DNA of 26,870 nucleotides from an uncultured Bacteroides sp. (GCA_958477465.1 CAUEFX010000062.1:1-26870); one strand, 5' to 3'; shown: positions 8,485 to 17,600, counted from the stretch's first letter. Numbers and translations: made by a program. The notes: generated by a model not told the origin, from the letters alone.

Positions 8485-9528
8485 TTAAATTCGATGTTTC
8501 AGTCGGTTTATAAAGTTTAATTTTAGTTTACTTATTGTCTTGTGACTGTAATTGTTGTAGTCGAAAATATAGTCACATCCATTAGACCATCCTGCTTTGT
8601 AGTTCTCTTCTCCACGCAAGTGATCATATTTATGGTATTTCAAGCGTACAGCTCTATCTAACAGAAAGTAGAGATGGACCTTAACCGGAGAGAAATGAGC
8701 ATATTCGTGATTACCAGCTGGCATATAGTAATAGTAGGTTTCTTTGTAGTTGAATCCTAAATGCCAGGCTATTGGCTTATCACCAATATTTAATGATGAA
8801 AAATGTACGGTTTGCTTAAGTAGCTTATCATTCAATAAGTTCTCATGAAAATGGGGAGCTTTGTAAGCATTGGGCCATTTCAACTGATGTTCCTTCATGA
8901 ATAGGGGAAACGTTTCACTGATATCGCTAAATGTGTGATATTCTTTCAAGTTGACCTCTCCTTGTTCACTCAGTCTGCGTATTTGCCTGCGTATATCTCC
9001 ACGAAGACTGGTTTTGAAGAACTTCATCAAGTCTTCATTGTTATGTATATTTTCTAAGGATAGATAAGGACATGCTTCTCCTTGTTGCCATTCGCAGGAT
9101 GAATCAATGAATCTTTGCCGGATTCCCGTTAATGAGATAACATCTGTTCTATAATAATTTTGTAGAAATGAGAGTAACTCCTTCCAAAAAGACTCAAACT
9201 CAACTATATTTTCTTTGAAGATAGGTTCATGATAGTCATAGTCAGAATATCCCACAGGGACAATTGTTTTTAAAAAGGCATTCTTCCAATTTTTCTCCCA
9301 CAATACTAATGGAAGAAACACTTCATTTCCGTCTATACACTCTCCCCAAACAAATATTGGGGTTAGTTTACGTAAAGGTAAATAGGTGTCGATCCATGCT
9401 TTTGCTAATGATGGATGGAAAAATACGTGAGCATTTGGAGAGATATCCATGATTGTATTCCATCTGTTTAGGTGTGCTTCACTCCAAATCTCTTCCCATT
9501 TACTATATATGTTAAATGTCCATTTCAT
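8485..9528 (-). CDS. CelD/FemAB-like GNAT acyltransferase
   Basis: This 347-aa protein resembles the Acetyltransf_6 (CelD/BcsL, FemAB-related) family: an N-terminal acceptor-like domain, then ISLTGIRQRF, a basic LRGDIRRQIRRL helix, KPIAWHLGF, and the end motif LRGEENYKAGWSNG (family pattern G-x-E-x-YK-x-x-W). Relatives transfer acyl or aminoacyl groups in cell-envelope polymers. It lies exactly between the two PIG-L deacetylases, overlapping one by 4 bp (9525-9528) and separated by 2 bp from the other. That suggests it works on the deacetylated sugar, which is inference. Confidence 0.75.
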   Translation of the reverse strand: MKWTFNIYSKWEEIWSEAHLNRWNTIMDISPNAHVFFHPSLAKAWIDTYLPLRKLTPIFVWGECIDGNEVFLPLVLWEKNWKNAFLKTIVPVGYSDYDYHEPIFKENIVEFESFWKELLSFLQNYYRTDVISLTGIRQRFIDSSCEWQQGEACPYLSLENIHNNEDLMKFFKTSLRGDIRRQIRRLSEQGEVNLKEYHTFSDISETFPLFMKEHQLKWPNAYKAPHFHENLLNDKLLKQTVHFSSLNIGDKPIAWHLGFNYKETYYYYMPAGNHEYAHFSPVKVHLYFLLDRAVRLKYHKYDHLRGEENYKAGWSNGCDYIFDYNNYSHKTISKLKLNFINRLKHRI

Positions 9529-10334
9529 TTTATTTTAAAATATAGTTCTTTCTTCCAATAATTGGCTTCAATAAACACTTTGGGTAATCCGCCCGACCAC
9601 GGTTTCCCGCAGGGAGCCAGAGGAGATATATACCTGTCAATAGCTTCTTTTTTCCTTAAATGTTCTTCTTTCGTCATGTTAAGCAGCAGTGCATTTTTCC
9701 AGTCTATCTTCCAGGTGTTGTAATACCAGAACCAGACGCAGTATTCATAGAGTCGGATATCTGTCATCTCTTCGGTCATTCTTTTTATGATATTTCCGGC
9801 TTGTATATGGTCGCTCCATCCTTCTCCTTTGTGCGGAATGAAAATAGCGTCGGGACGGATGTTTTTTATTAATCGGCTTAGTTTATCCGTTTCATAATGG
9901 CTGTAGTTTATTTTACCATCGGGGTAATCGAGGAGAAACAGGTTTGCTGCAGGTATCCCCAACTCCCTGTTTATATTTACAGCCAATTCTCTTCTTGCGG
10001 TGATCAGCTCTTGAGGAGGTATCTCGCAGCATCCGTTATGCGATGCTTCTCCACCGGTAAGAATGATGATATATACGTCATTCCCTTTGTCAAGAGAGTG
10101 CTGAATCAGTCCGGCACAGCCTATCACTTCATCGTCCGGATGTGGGGCGATGATTAGTAAAGACGTTCCCGGCTTGATACTGTTGACATTGCTGTTGGCA
10201 TTGCTATCGGTGCTGCTATCGGTGCTGCTGTCGGCATTGCTATCGGCACTGTTATCAGTGATACTGTCGGCTCTGATATTGGCGATGCAGTGCAGTGTCT
10301 TTACTCTGAGTTTCCGTATAATATCTTTTATCAT
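9525..10334 (-). CDS. PIG-L family deacetylase with a Ser/Asp/Asn repeat linker
   Basis: This 269-aa deacetylase has APHPDDE (63-69), H168 and DH at 175-176 as the expected metal and catalytic residues. It is a paralogue of the other PIG-L gene, sharing HNGCC against HKECC, LDYPDG against LDFPDS, and the YCVWFWYYNT segment against YCVWVWYHMP. Residues about 22-52 are a low-complexity linker made of DSxxDS units, encoded by nine 12-bp DNA repeats. Codon use is less AT-rich than in its paralogue, so the two copies probably have different histories. Both ends overlap neighbouring genes by 4 bp. Confidence 0.9.
   Translation of the reverse strand: MIKDIIRKLRVKTLHCIANIRADSITDNSADSNADSSTDSSTDSNANSNVNSIKPGTSLLIIAPHPDDEVIGCAGLIQHSLDKGNDVYIIILTGGEASHNGCCEIPPQELITARRELAVNINRELGIPAANLFLLDYPDGKINYSHYETDKLSRLIKNIRPDAIFIPHKGEGWSDHIQAGNIIKRMTEEMTDIRLYEYCVWFWYYNTWKIDWKNALLLNMTKEEHLRKKEAIDRYISPLAPCGKPWSGGLPKVFIEANYWKKELYFKIK
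10180..10287. repeat. Nine 12-bp tandem repeats inside the PIG-L gene
   Basis: On the plus strand nine imperfect units follow each other, of which CTATCGGTGCTG is the commonest. Because 12 is a multiple of 3, gain or loss of units would lengthen or shorten the Ser/Asp/Asn linker without a frameshift. Confidence 0.9.
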
Positions 10335-11563
10335 TGGGCATTCAGCAAGTTTTTGTAGATGTTCACTACATATTCGGGGGATAACCGGCTATACAACTGC
10401 TGCGTACTGTATTTCTCGTGCAGCGTATTCTCTTGCCAGGCTTTATATAAGGTTAAGATACCTTTTTTGATGTCTTTGTAATCTTCATTGTCAACGGCTA
10501 TTCCTCCTCCCTGTCGGTCCAACATGGAACTGGCAAAGCCATTAACTGGTGAGATGGCTAATATCGGGCGGTTGAGCTGGGCGTAATCTGTAAATTTGCT
10601 GGCAAAGAATATTCCTTTTTTGAGAATCGCCTCCAATAGCACCAATACATCATATTCCTGCATCTTCTGCATGGCCGTCATATAGGGGTAACTGCCTGCA
10701 AAACAAACATACTCTTCCAAATCGTATTTTTCGATCAATAGCTTTGTATGCTCGTTTATATATCCCATAATGTCCAATTGCATCAATTTATAACCTTCGT
10801 CTATGAGTTCCCTCATGGTTCTGAATGTCAGTTCCGGGTTCCTCTCGACAGACAGATTACCGGAGTGGCACATATACATCTTGTCTCTTTTCTGAGCCGG
10901 ACGGATAGACAAGAATGATTCCGGCAGGCCGATATGCGGAATGATTGCTGTCTGCTTGTCTTTCAGAAAGGAGAAATGCTCTTCGAAGTGTTCCAGTAAG
11001 GTTTGGGATGGAAATGTGTTGACATCCGCTTGCTTTAAACACGTCACAGTGTATCTGTGAGCTAATTTATATTCTCTTGGCGACAGACGGTGTGTGTATG
11101 GTTCCGGCCAGATGGTCGTTGCCGGATCGTTCCAGTTGGCTATCCATCGGATACCTGTCTTTTGCTTGATTTTGTATCCGATGATATGAGGAATATCACT
11201 TGGAGAACGTGTCATGATTGCATCGTAAGGATGCTTCTTGTGCAGTTCCAGGGCTTTTTGATAGGCTCTACGGGCCCAGCGTATGCCATTGATGGGAAAT
11301 CCTCCCATTAACAGGCTCGAATAGCATAAGTCTGCCATTCTGTTTATCTTATTGCCTACCGGATAGCTGATTTCATACGTATGTTTCTTAAGTGGCAGCC
11401 AGGGCTCCTGCCATTCCGAACAATAGGTCGGCCCTTCGTCTATCCGGGATATGACATCCACTTCCCAACCTTTTTCCTGCAAGGCGTATACAAGTTTGGC
11501 ATTACACAGATTCTCAGAGAATGTGTATGGCAAATATCCGGGGGCGATAAATAAGACTCTCAT
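10331..11563 (-). CDS. Glycosyltransferase, GT4-like
   Basis: This 410-aa protein has the GT-B layout: MRVLFIAPGYLPYTFSEN with VYALQEKGWEVDVIS at the N-terminus, IRWIANWNDPAT and QADVNTFPSQ mid-protein, and CHSGNLSVERNPELTF starting the donor half. The donor-site segment (LLEAILKKGIFFASKFTDY) is a variant of the usual EX7E region, with a lysine-rich stretch common in this subfamily. It would add a sugar in the cytoplasm. It overlaps the PIG-L start by 4 bp and is separated from wecB by a tandem-repeat spacer. Confidence 0.85.
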   Translation of the reverse strand: MRVLFIAPGYLPYTFSENLCNAKLVYALQEKGWEVDVISRIDEGPTYCSEWQEPWLPLKKHTYEISYPVGNKINRMADLCYSSLLMGGFPINGIRWARRAYQKALELHKKHPYDAIMTRSPSDIPHIIGYKIKQKTGIRWIANWNDPATTIWPEPYTHRLSPREYKLAHRYTVTCLKQADVNTFPSQTLLEHFEEHFSFLKDKQTAIIPHIGLPESFLSIRPAQKRDKMYMCHSGNLSVERNPELTFRTMRELIDEGYKLMQLDIMGYINEHTKLLIEKYDLEEYVCFAGSYPYMTAMQKMQEYDVLVLLEAILKKGIFFASKFTDYAQLNRPILAISPVNGFASSMLDRQGGGIAVDNEDYKDIKKGILTLYKAWQENTLHEKYSTQQLYSRLSPEYVVNIYKNLLNAQ

Positions 11564-11568
11564 TTTGC

Positions 11569-11660
11569 GATAAGTGGTTTGCTGTTCTTTTGATAAGTGG
11601 TTTACTGTTCTTTTGATAAGCGATTTACTGCTTTTCTGATAAGTAGTTTACGATTCTTTC
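11569..11660. repeat. Four 23-bp tandem repeats across the wecB 3' end
   Basis: Units are 11569-11591, 11592-11614, 11615-11637 and 11638-11660; each begins GATAAG and ends in a T-rich stretch. The unit at 11638-11660 encodes wecB residues ERIVNYL, and the unit at 11615-11637 carries the wecB stop (11625-11627). The other two fill the gap to the next gene. The array therefore seems to have grown from the end of the wecB coding sequence. Confidence 0.93.
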
Positions 11661-12779
11661 ACAAGCCATTCCGTCTCCGTATGGGTTGGTGGCCTTACTC
11701 ATTTCCTCATAGTAAGCCTTGTCGTCCAACAGGCGGCTCACTTCGCTGATGATTTTATCACGGTCGGTACCCACCAACTTTACCGTACCTGCATCCACGG
11801 CTTCCGGCCGTTCAGTGGTGTTGCGCATCACCAACACCGGTTTTCCCAATCCGGGAGCTTCCTCCTGTATCCCGCCGCTATCGGTCAGCACCAGTGTACT
11901 TTTCTCCATAAGATAGACGAATGGCAGATATTCCAGTGGTTCGATGAAAAACATGTTCTTCTGTTGCCCCTCTCCGAATACTTCACGGATTGGTTTCCTT
12001 ACGTTGGGGTTCAGATGCATGGGATATACGAAGTCCGTTTCCGGGTATTTTTCCGTCAGTGCTTTGATGCCGGTGCACATATTGATAAATCCCTCTCCGA
12101 AGTTTTCCCGACGGTGACCGGTGATCAGTACCAGACGCCTGGTGCCGTCGAGACGGTCAACATCGTAGCCGGAGGTTTTCAGAGAGTCATTCAGGGTGGT
12201 TTCCAATGTCCGGTCATCCTTGATTTTCCTTACCACTGCATAAAGGGCGTCGATCACCGTATTGCCTGTTACCAAAATCTGTTTCTCCTTGATGCCTTCG
12301 TCCAGCAGGTTCTGCTTGCTTAGCGGTGTGGGAGAGAAGTGGCAGGTGGCTATTCTTCCGGTTATCTGCCGGTTCATCTCTTCCGGCCACGGGCTGTAAA
12401 TGTTGTGTGTCCGTAGTCCTGCTTCCACGTGTCCTACCGGTATCTGCTGATAGAATGCCGCTAAGGCCGCCGTTGTGGAGGTTGTGGTGTCACCGTGCAC
12501 CAGTACGATGTCCGGTTGTGTCTTTTTCAGCACATCCCGCATGCCTACAAGCACTTTGGTCGTCACGTCATACAGGTCCTGGCCCTGTTTCATGATGTTC
12601 AGGTCATAGTCGGGGACGATGTCGAATAGGTGCAGGACTTGATCGAGCATCTCTCTGTGCTGGCCGGTTACGCATACGATTGTTTTGAATACGTCTTTGT
12701 GTTTTTGGAACTCTTTTACTAAAGGTGCCATTTTTATGGCTTCCGGACGAGTGCCGAAAACGAGCATGATTGTTTTCAT
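11625..12779 (-). CDS. wecB: UDP-N-acetylglucosamine 2-epimerase (non-hydrolysing)
   Basis: This 384-aa protein interconverts UDP-GlcNAc and UDP-ManNAc in the cytoplasm and so supplies ManNAc for the repeat unit. The family motifs are all present: FGTRPEAIKMAP (8-19), VHGDTTTS, HVEAGLRT (117-124), WPEEMNR, VTGNTVIDAL, TGHRRENFG and DSGGIQEEAP. Length is normal. The C-terminal ERIVNYLSEKQ lies in a 23-bp tandem repeat, so the last residues may vary between strains. No UDP-ManNAc dehydrogenase is visible, so the sugar is probably used as ManNAc rather than ManNAcA unless the dehydrogenase is elsewhere. Confidence 0.96.
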   Translation of the reverse strand: MKTIMLVFGTRPEAIKMAPLVKEFQKHKDVFKTIVCVTGQHREMLDQVLHLFDIVPDYDLNIMKQGQDLYDVTTKVLVGMRDVLKKTQPDIVLVHGDTTTSTTAALAAFYQQIPVGHVEAGLRTHNIYSPWPEEMNRQITGRIATCHFSPTPLSKQNLLDEGIKEKQILVTGNTVIDALYAVVRKIKDDRTLETTLNDSLKTSGYDVDRLDGTRRLVLITGHRRENFGEGFINMCTGIKALTEKYPETDFVYPMHLNPNVRKPIREVFGEGQQKNMFFIEPLEYLPFVYLMEKSTLVLTDSGGIQEEAPGLGKPVLVMRNTTERPEAVDAGTVKLVGTDRDKIISEVSRLLDDKAYYEEMSKATNPYGDGMACERIVNYLSEKQ

Positions 12780-12803
12780 TGCTGTATATATTATGTTTTT
12801 ACT

Positions 12804-13814
12804 TTACCCGATTAGGAATTTGCCGATTCTGGTCTTTAAAGTCAGTCTTGTCAATATATAGGATATGAATAGAGAGGTCAGGAAGAAGAGGAATGGGAAT
12901 AAATAGATATTTCCCGCTGCCCACTTTTCTAATGGCAATAACTGTTGGGCTGTTTTTGAAATAAGATAAAGTTGTATCCAATTATGGAATATGTAGATGC
13001 CATAGCTGTAATTGCTAAAAGATATGACAGGTTTTATAAATCTGTATCTATTCCAGTCTACGAGTTCGGCTATGTACCACAAGGCTATGATGATGGAAGT
13101 TTGAGACAATTCGCTATACCAATGGAGGTCTCCATATTCTGTAGGCTTTATTAGGGTGATAGAGAAATAGATGACGAACAGAAGATAGATTAATCTGTAG
13201 CGGGTGATGGCTTTGATAATCCGATCTTTATAGTGATAAAGTACCCATCCCAAATAAAACCAGCAATACCAGACGGATAGATTGTGCAATCCTAATATCC
13301 CCGGTAGGAACTTGCCTGCCAATGCTATGCCGAAGCAAGCGAAAAGAATCACCAATTCCCATTTGCTTGTTGTGGGAAAAGGGAGTTTATGGAGCAGGTA
13401 GGTTAATAAGAAGCACCAGAATATCATCGGTAAGAACCACAGATGCCAATATCCGCCGTTCAATAATTCTAACGGATGAAAATTGTTTGTACTCGCCATC
13501 ATTACTATGCCGAAAAGGAAATAGGGGAGCAGGATTCTCTTGACTTTGTTTTTGACCAGATACCCGAAAGTGGGGTATTTGTTTCTGGCAATGAGAAAGG
13601 CAAACAGATAACCGGATACGAATACGAACATAGGCATTGCTATGTTGATGAGGTAAAATTGGTTGATTGCGTAATAGGTGGAATCGTATATTTCCTTTAG
13701 GTTGGGGAAGTGGTTGGCATACATCATGCCGTAAGCATGAAAGGCTACCACGAACGTAATAGAGAACGCACGTATCATGGCAATGCTTTGCAATCTTTCT
13801 TTTTTCTGTTCCAT
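12804..13814 (-). CDS. Acyltransferase 3 family membrane O-acyltransferase
   Basis: This 336-aa integral membrane protein has about 10 hydrophobic segments. The family signature is present at the N-terminus: R15 in MIRAFSITFVVAFHAYG and H26 in AFHAYG. Acyltransferase-3 proteins move acetyl or other acyl groups across the membrane onto sugars. Here it would O-acylate the repeat unit. It lies 24 bp before wecB and 1 bp after the pyruvyl transferase. Confidence 0.9.
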   Translation of the reverse strand: MEQKKERLQSIAMIRAFSITFVVAFHAYGMMYANHFPNLKEIYDSTYYAINQFYLINIAMPMFVFVSGYLFAFLIARNKYPTFGYLVKNKVKRILLPYFLFGIVMMASTNNFHPLELLNGGYWHLWFLPMIFWCFLLTYLLHKLPFPTTSKWELVILFACFGIALAGKFLPGILGLHNLSVWYCWFYLGWVLYHYKDRIIKAITRYRLIYLLFVIYFSITLIKPTEYGDLHWYSELSQTSIIIALWYIAELVDWNRYRFIKPVISFSNYSYGIYIFHNWIQLYLISKTAQQLLPLEKWAAGNIYLFPFLFFLTSLFISYILTRLTLKTRIGKFLIG

Positions 13815-13815
13815 G

Positions 13816-15051
13816 TCAGCGCAGAATGTCTTGCAATGTACTTTGTATTTGCATTGCTATAAACCGGGATTTGTTGAATGTGTTTTCCCCTATCGTATCG
13901 AGCTCTTCCTCAATGCTGTCGAACGTGTTTTCGAGTATCTCCGAGGTCAGTTCTTCGTCTTTTATGCCGTACTTCCCGATGTTGAATTGTTTCATGAATT
14001 CGATTGTTTTCGGATGATAGGCGATGCCGATAAGCGGAGTTCCGCTTGTCAGGGCAAAGATGGTGGAATGTGTCTTGTGCCCGATAAATATTCGGCATTT
14101 GGCAACCTCCTGCAGATGTTCATGCGTGGGCATGTCCCGGTCTATATAAGTACATTCGTCGGGGTGGTTTGTCCGGCTTAAGATTTCCTTTATAAGTACA
14201 CGGTCGTCTGGAGGAGTCCCTTTCAGTTCCATAGGAAAAAATACGACTTTATACCCCTTCTCTACGGCAAAATTGCAGAATGAAGAAAAGGTCTCTATAT
14301 ATCTTTCATGCTTCTCCGGACTGCGTTGCTGGGTGCTGTATATGGCTATTCCTATCTTTTTTTCTCTTTTTGAAGGCGGGGTATGGAGAGGGAATAGGGA
14401 AGTCAGTGAAATAACGGTCTCGTAAGTATCTTTTACGAGGGATGCGGAAATGCCCAAATCCATCAGGCTTTGCCTGGATTGCCCTTCTCTCGGATATAAA
14501 GCACTGCAACCGGATAAGAGCTTCTGAGTCAGCTTTTTGTTGCGTGGATTCTGAAAGACAAATGGGCCGAAAGATTGAGAGAAGCAGATCATTTTCTTCT
14601 GCATACTCATTACGGCCATGGCATCAAAGTTGATGGAAGAGACCAGATCTTTGGATAAGATGGTTGTAAAGTGGTGCCCTCCGACACTTATTATCAGATC
14701 GGCCTTACGTGCTTTTGCAAAGAAGGACGGGTTGATCAGGAACCGGTTTACCAATGGAGAAGTATGGAAAAGATAACTTTCGCGCATGACCGTAAAAGTA
14801 TATTTCCTGATTTTGTTGATCAGGTTCCAATATCTTCTGTTGCGGGTGATTCTTGTATAATCCCAGGCGGAAGGGATAAATTCGATTTGCTGTTCTTGAT
14901 AATAGGAGTATCCTTCCCACAGTTCCGGCGACGAGGTCGAGACGGAGATGTGAATAGAGGGATCTATTGATTTGAGGATAGAACAGGTAGCGTACAGCAC
15001 CGCCCTGTCTCCTTTGTTGCCGGCATATTGATGGATAAGTAAGATGTTCAT
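13816..15051 (-). CDS. Polysaccharide pyruvyl transferase
   Basis: This 411-aa protein starts MNILLIHQYAGNKGDRAVL and contains ADLIISVGGHHF, FSQSFGPF, ALYPREGQS and RIFIGHKTHSTIFALTSGTPL, the signature pattern of the CsaB/WcaK pyruvyl transferases. These attach a pyruvate ketal from phosphoenolpyruvate to a sugar and add negative charge to the polymer. Its start overlaps the nitroreductase-family gene by 4 bp (15048-15051). In some members of this superfamily the ketal activity is unproven, so the exact reaction is inferred. Confidence 0.9.
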   Translation of the reverse strand: MNILLIHQYAGNKGDRAVLYATCSILKSIDPSIHISVSTSSPELWEGYSYYQEQQIEFIPSAWDYTRITRNRRYWNLINKIRKYTFTVMRESYLFHTSPLVNRFLINPSFFAKARKADLIISVGGHHFTTILSKDLVSSINFDAMAVMSMQKKMICFSQSFGPFVFQNPRNKKLTQKLLSGCSALYPREGQSRQSLMDLGISASLVKDTYETVISLTSLFPLHTPPSKREKKIGIAIYSTQQRSPEKHERYIETFSSFCNFAVEKGYKVVFFPMELKGTPPDDRVLIKEILSRTNHPDECTYIDRDMPTHEHLQEVAKCRIFIGHKTHSTIFALTSGTPLIGIAYHPKTIEFMKQFNIGKYGIKDEELTSEILENTFDSIEEELDTIGENTFNKSRFIAMQIQSTLQDILR

Positions 15052-15986
15052 TTTTTATCTGTTCTTTTCTGATTTTTTCTTTGTGGTGGTAGATAATTGT
15101 GTGATGCATACCCCATTACGGCACAAAATATGATAACGAACTCTTGAGGAATGTCCAGCAACATTCTCAGTCTCGCTTCTTCAGCTTCGTCTTTTTGAGC
15201 CCATGATAGGATGGTGCCTGTGATGCCCAATGTTTGTGCAGCAAGGAATACGTTTTGCGCTCCCAGGCTGGTGTCTATGGCCGGCAGGTAGGCTTCACTG
15301 GGCCATACGTATCCGCGTGAGTCTGCTGCAAACACCCAGAAAGAGGGAATGAATGCGCTGAATCCGGTTCCGCCTTTACAGCATTTGAGGCATTCACTGG
15401 CTTTTGAGGGAGTGTTGGTTATGAATAACCGGACCGGTTGTTTGTTGCAACTGTTCGCTGCCCAGTTCACAAGTCCGGACAATCGGTCTATGGTTTCATC
15501 GGATAGATTTGTCTCCCGGAAAAAACGGTTGGAACGCCGTTGTCTGATCAGCTCGGACAGTTGCCCGTAGCTTACCGGCGGTACTTCTGCTTTCCCCTCT
15601 AAGGGCAAGAATGTCTGAGGAGAGGCTTGCAGCTGTTCGTAGAGATCTATTTTACTTTGTGCCCATTCCACCGTAGGATCGGTGGCGAAAGGGGTCTGTT
15701 TTATCTTGGCTATTTCCTCCTTCAGCAGTTTGTAGTACGACCTGCTATGCCCCGGCTCTATGTCGTGCCTGTGCAATCCCTTGTCTATGATGTGTGCATA
15801 TTTGCGCATGAGTAGCATGTCTTTTTCCGGGCTGTCTTTGAGTGAATAGTCCAGGTATTTTTCCGCATCCTCGATAATCGTCTTGTAGTAAGAGGGTACG
15901 ATGATTCCTCCGTTTGCAATTATCTTGTAATACTTGAAAGGGAGGATGCGTTTCAGGAAGGTTCCTATTGCTTTTTTGAGAGACAT
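15048..15986 (-). CDS. Nitroreductase-family flavoprotein
   Basis: This 312-aa protein has an N-terminal helical extension of about 140 residues, then a nitroreductase fold with RQRRSNRFF (148-156) and NSCNKQPVR (179-186) as FMN-binding elements, and GAQNVFLAAQTLGITG later. Such proteins use FMN and NAD(P)H. Nitroreductase-like genes occur beside pyruvyl transferases in several polysaccharide loci as I recall, but their substrate there is not established. The gene overlaps wzx by 22 bp and the pyruvyl transferase by 4 bp. Confidence 0.82.
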   Translation of the reverse strand: MSLKKAIGTFLKRILPFKYYKIIANGGIIVPSYYKTIIEDAEKYLDYSLKDSPEKDMLLMRKYAHIIDKGLHRHDIEPGHSRSYYKLLKEEIAKIKQTPFATDPTVEWAQSKIDLYEQLQASPQTFLPLEGKAEVPPVSYGQLSELIRQRRSNRFFRETNLSDETIDRLSGLVNWAANSCNKQPVRLFITNTPSKASECLKCCKGGTGFSAFIPSFWVFAADSRGYVWPSEAYLPAIDTSLGAQNVFLAAQTLGITGTILSWAQKDEAEEARLRMLLDIPQEFVIIFCAVMGYASHNYLPPQRKNQKRTDKK

Positions 15987-17494
15987 TTTTCTTTTAATTT
16001 AATAATGAACGGATAACATATTTCACGGATGAAATCTTGGTCTACTATTCGGACGGTGATAAAGGTTATGGTGAGGTTAAGGATGAACACGATACATCCT
16101 GTTGCCAGAAATGATGTGAAATCGGGGGTGGACGGGCAGAGGTTGTTCTTTAGGTAATATATGATTGTGAAGCATCCTATAGACACCAGATAAGGGAACA
16201 GGAATATCTTGTATGCAATAATGTTCTTGTTCCTGATGTATCTCTTCCATATACAGCCTATGACAAAAACGCCGATCAACGAGGACAGCAGATAGCTGTA
16301 TCCGACGCCATCGACTCCCAATGCTGGAATCAGCAACACATCGCACAGCAAGATAACGAACGAACTGGCTATGGTGATATACATGATGTATTGAGGTACT
16401 CCCAGCCCCTTGAGCAGCGAGTCATAAGGCAGAAATGCTCCTCTGATGATGTAGCTGAAAGCGAGAATCGTTGCTATGAAACCGGATTTCTCTGCAAAAC
16501 CTGCCGATATCCAAATCTCAAGGAAATCTTTGATCATTATGGCCATGGGGACGAAAATCACAATGGACAGATAAAGCGACAACTGGGTTGATCTGATGTA
16601 TATGGATTTTATGACCGTTGTGTCTTTCTCTGCTGCAAACTTGGGGAACAGCACGCTAAAACCGGAGGATATCGTACTGTTCACTTTTCCTATGACCTGC
16701 ATCGGAATGCTGAAGTAGCTCACTGCCTGCGGCCCGATGAACACTGAAAGTAGAATGTTGTCGCAGTATTGCCAGATGAGCCCCACTATCTGACTCAAAA
16801 AAGAGAATATGCCATAACTGAACACCTCTTTATAATCCTTCCGGGAGGGTATGCGGTAAAGCGCTAAAAACGGCAATAGCTTTTTGGAAATGACTATCAC
16901 GGCAAACAGTGATAATATGCCAATGGACAGTTGGGTGATAACCAGGCCTTTCAGTCCGTATCCTAAGAGTATGACAAGGATGTTGACTACAAAGCGTATG
17001 CTGTTCTGGCCTATTTGTATATACGAGAAAATGTCGTAGCGCTGTAATGCCTGCGGAACAGAAGTGAAACAGCCGTAAATGAAGTTTGTGAAAAACAGTA
17101 AAAGCGTGAGCCTGATCAGCAGGGCACCTTCCGAACCTAACTCCGACAGGTTTAACAACCGGATGATTGTTTCGGGGGTGAAAAAGAAAATGCCGGTTAC
17201 TATGATTCCCAACAGGCTGTATAGCCACAATGTGGCATTGAAGACTCGGTTGACACCCTCTTTATCGTTTTTGGAATGGTAAAATGCCACATAGCGCAGG
17301 GTGGCTTCCCCTAATCCTAAGTTTATGATCGATAAAGCGCCTCCGATTGTACCTAAAATGATATATATCCCATATTGGACATCTCCTAATCCCTTGGTGA
17401 TTATCGGAGTCAGGATGAACAATAAAAGGATATTCAGAACATTGGACAGTATGTTCCAAAAAGCGTTGTATTTCAGTGATTTGTTTTGCAGCAT
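15965..17494 (-). CDS. Wzx-type repeat-unit flippase
   Basis: This 509-aa protein has about 14 membrane segments and belongs to the polysaccharide transporter (MOP) superfamily. The N-terminus YNAFWNILSNVLNILLLFILTPIITKGLG is followed by GLGEATLRYVAFYHSK, typical of Wzx. It should flip the undecaprenyl-linked repeat unit to the periplasm for the Wzy-like polymerase. It is the first biosynthesis gene after the regulatory part of the locus. Confidence 0.92.
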   Translation of the reverse strand: MLQNKSLKYNAFWNILSNVLNILLLFILTPIITKGLGDVQYGIYIILGTIGGALSIINLGLGEATLRYVAFYHSKNDKEGVNRVFNATLWLYSLLGIIVTGIFFFTPETIIRLLNLSELGSEGALLIRLTLLLFFTNFIYGCFTSVPQALQRYDIFSYIQIGQNSIRFVVNILVILLGYGLKGLVITQLSIGILSLFAVIVISKKLLPFLALYRIPSRKDYKEVFSYGIFSFLSQIVGLIWQYCDNILLSVFIGPQAVSYFSIPMQVIGKVNSTISSGFSVLFPKFAAEKDTTVIKSIYIRSTQLSLYLSIVIFVPMAIMIKDFLEIWISAGFAEKSGFIATILAFSYIIRGAFLPYDSLLKGLGVPQYIMYITIASSFVILLCDVLLIPALGVDGVGYSYLLSSLIGVFVIGCIWKRYIRNKNIIAYKIFLFPYLVSIGCFTIIYYLKNNLCPSTPDFTSFLATGCIVFILNLTITFITVRIVDQDFIREICYPFIIKLKEKCLSKKQ

Positions 17495-17545
17495 GATGCT
17501 CTGGACTATAAGTCGGAGAGAGACGGATCAGACATGTTTCTCAGG

Positions 17546-17566
17546 GAAACCGCCAATGGCGGCTTC
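17546..17566 (-). terminator. GC-rich hairpin between the ATPase and the flippase
   Basis: CCGCC-AAT-GGCGG with GAA/TTC outside forms a strong stem in the 106-bp gap between the ATPase stop and the wzx start. On the minus strand only TTTCC follows, so termination would be weak or partial. It could attenuate read-through into the biosynthesis genes. Confidence 0.4.
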
Positions 17567-17600
17567 CTCTTGAAGGGGAGTCAAGAAAGTTTTTTGATAT

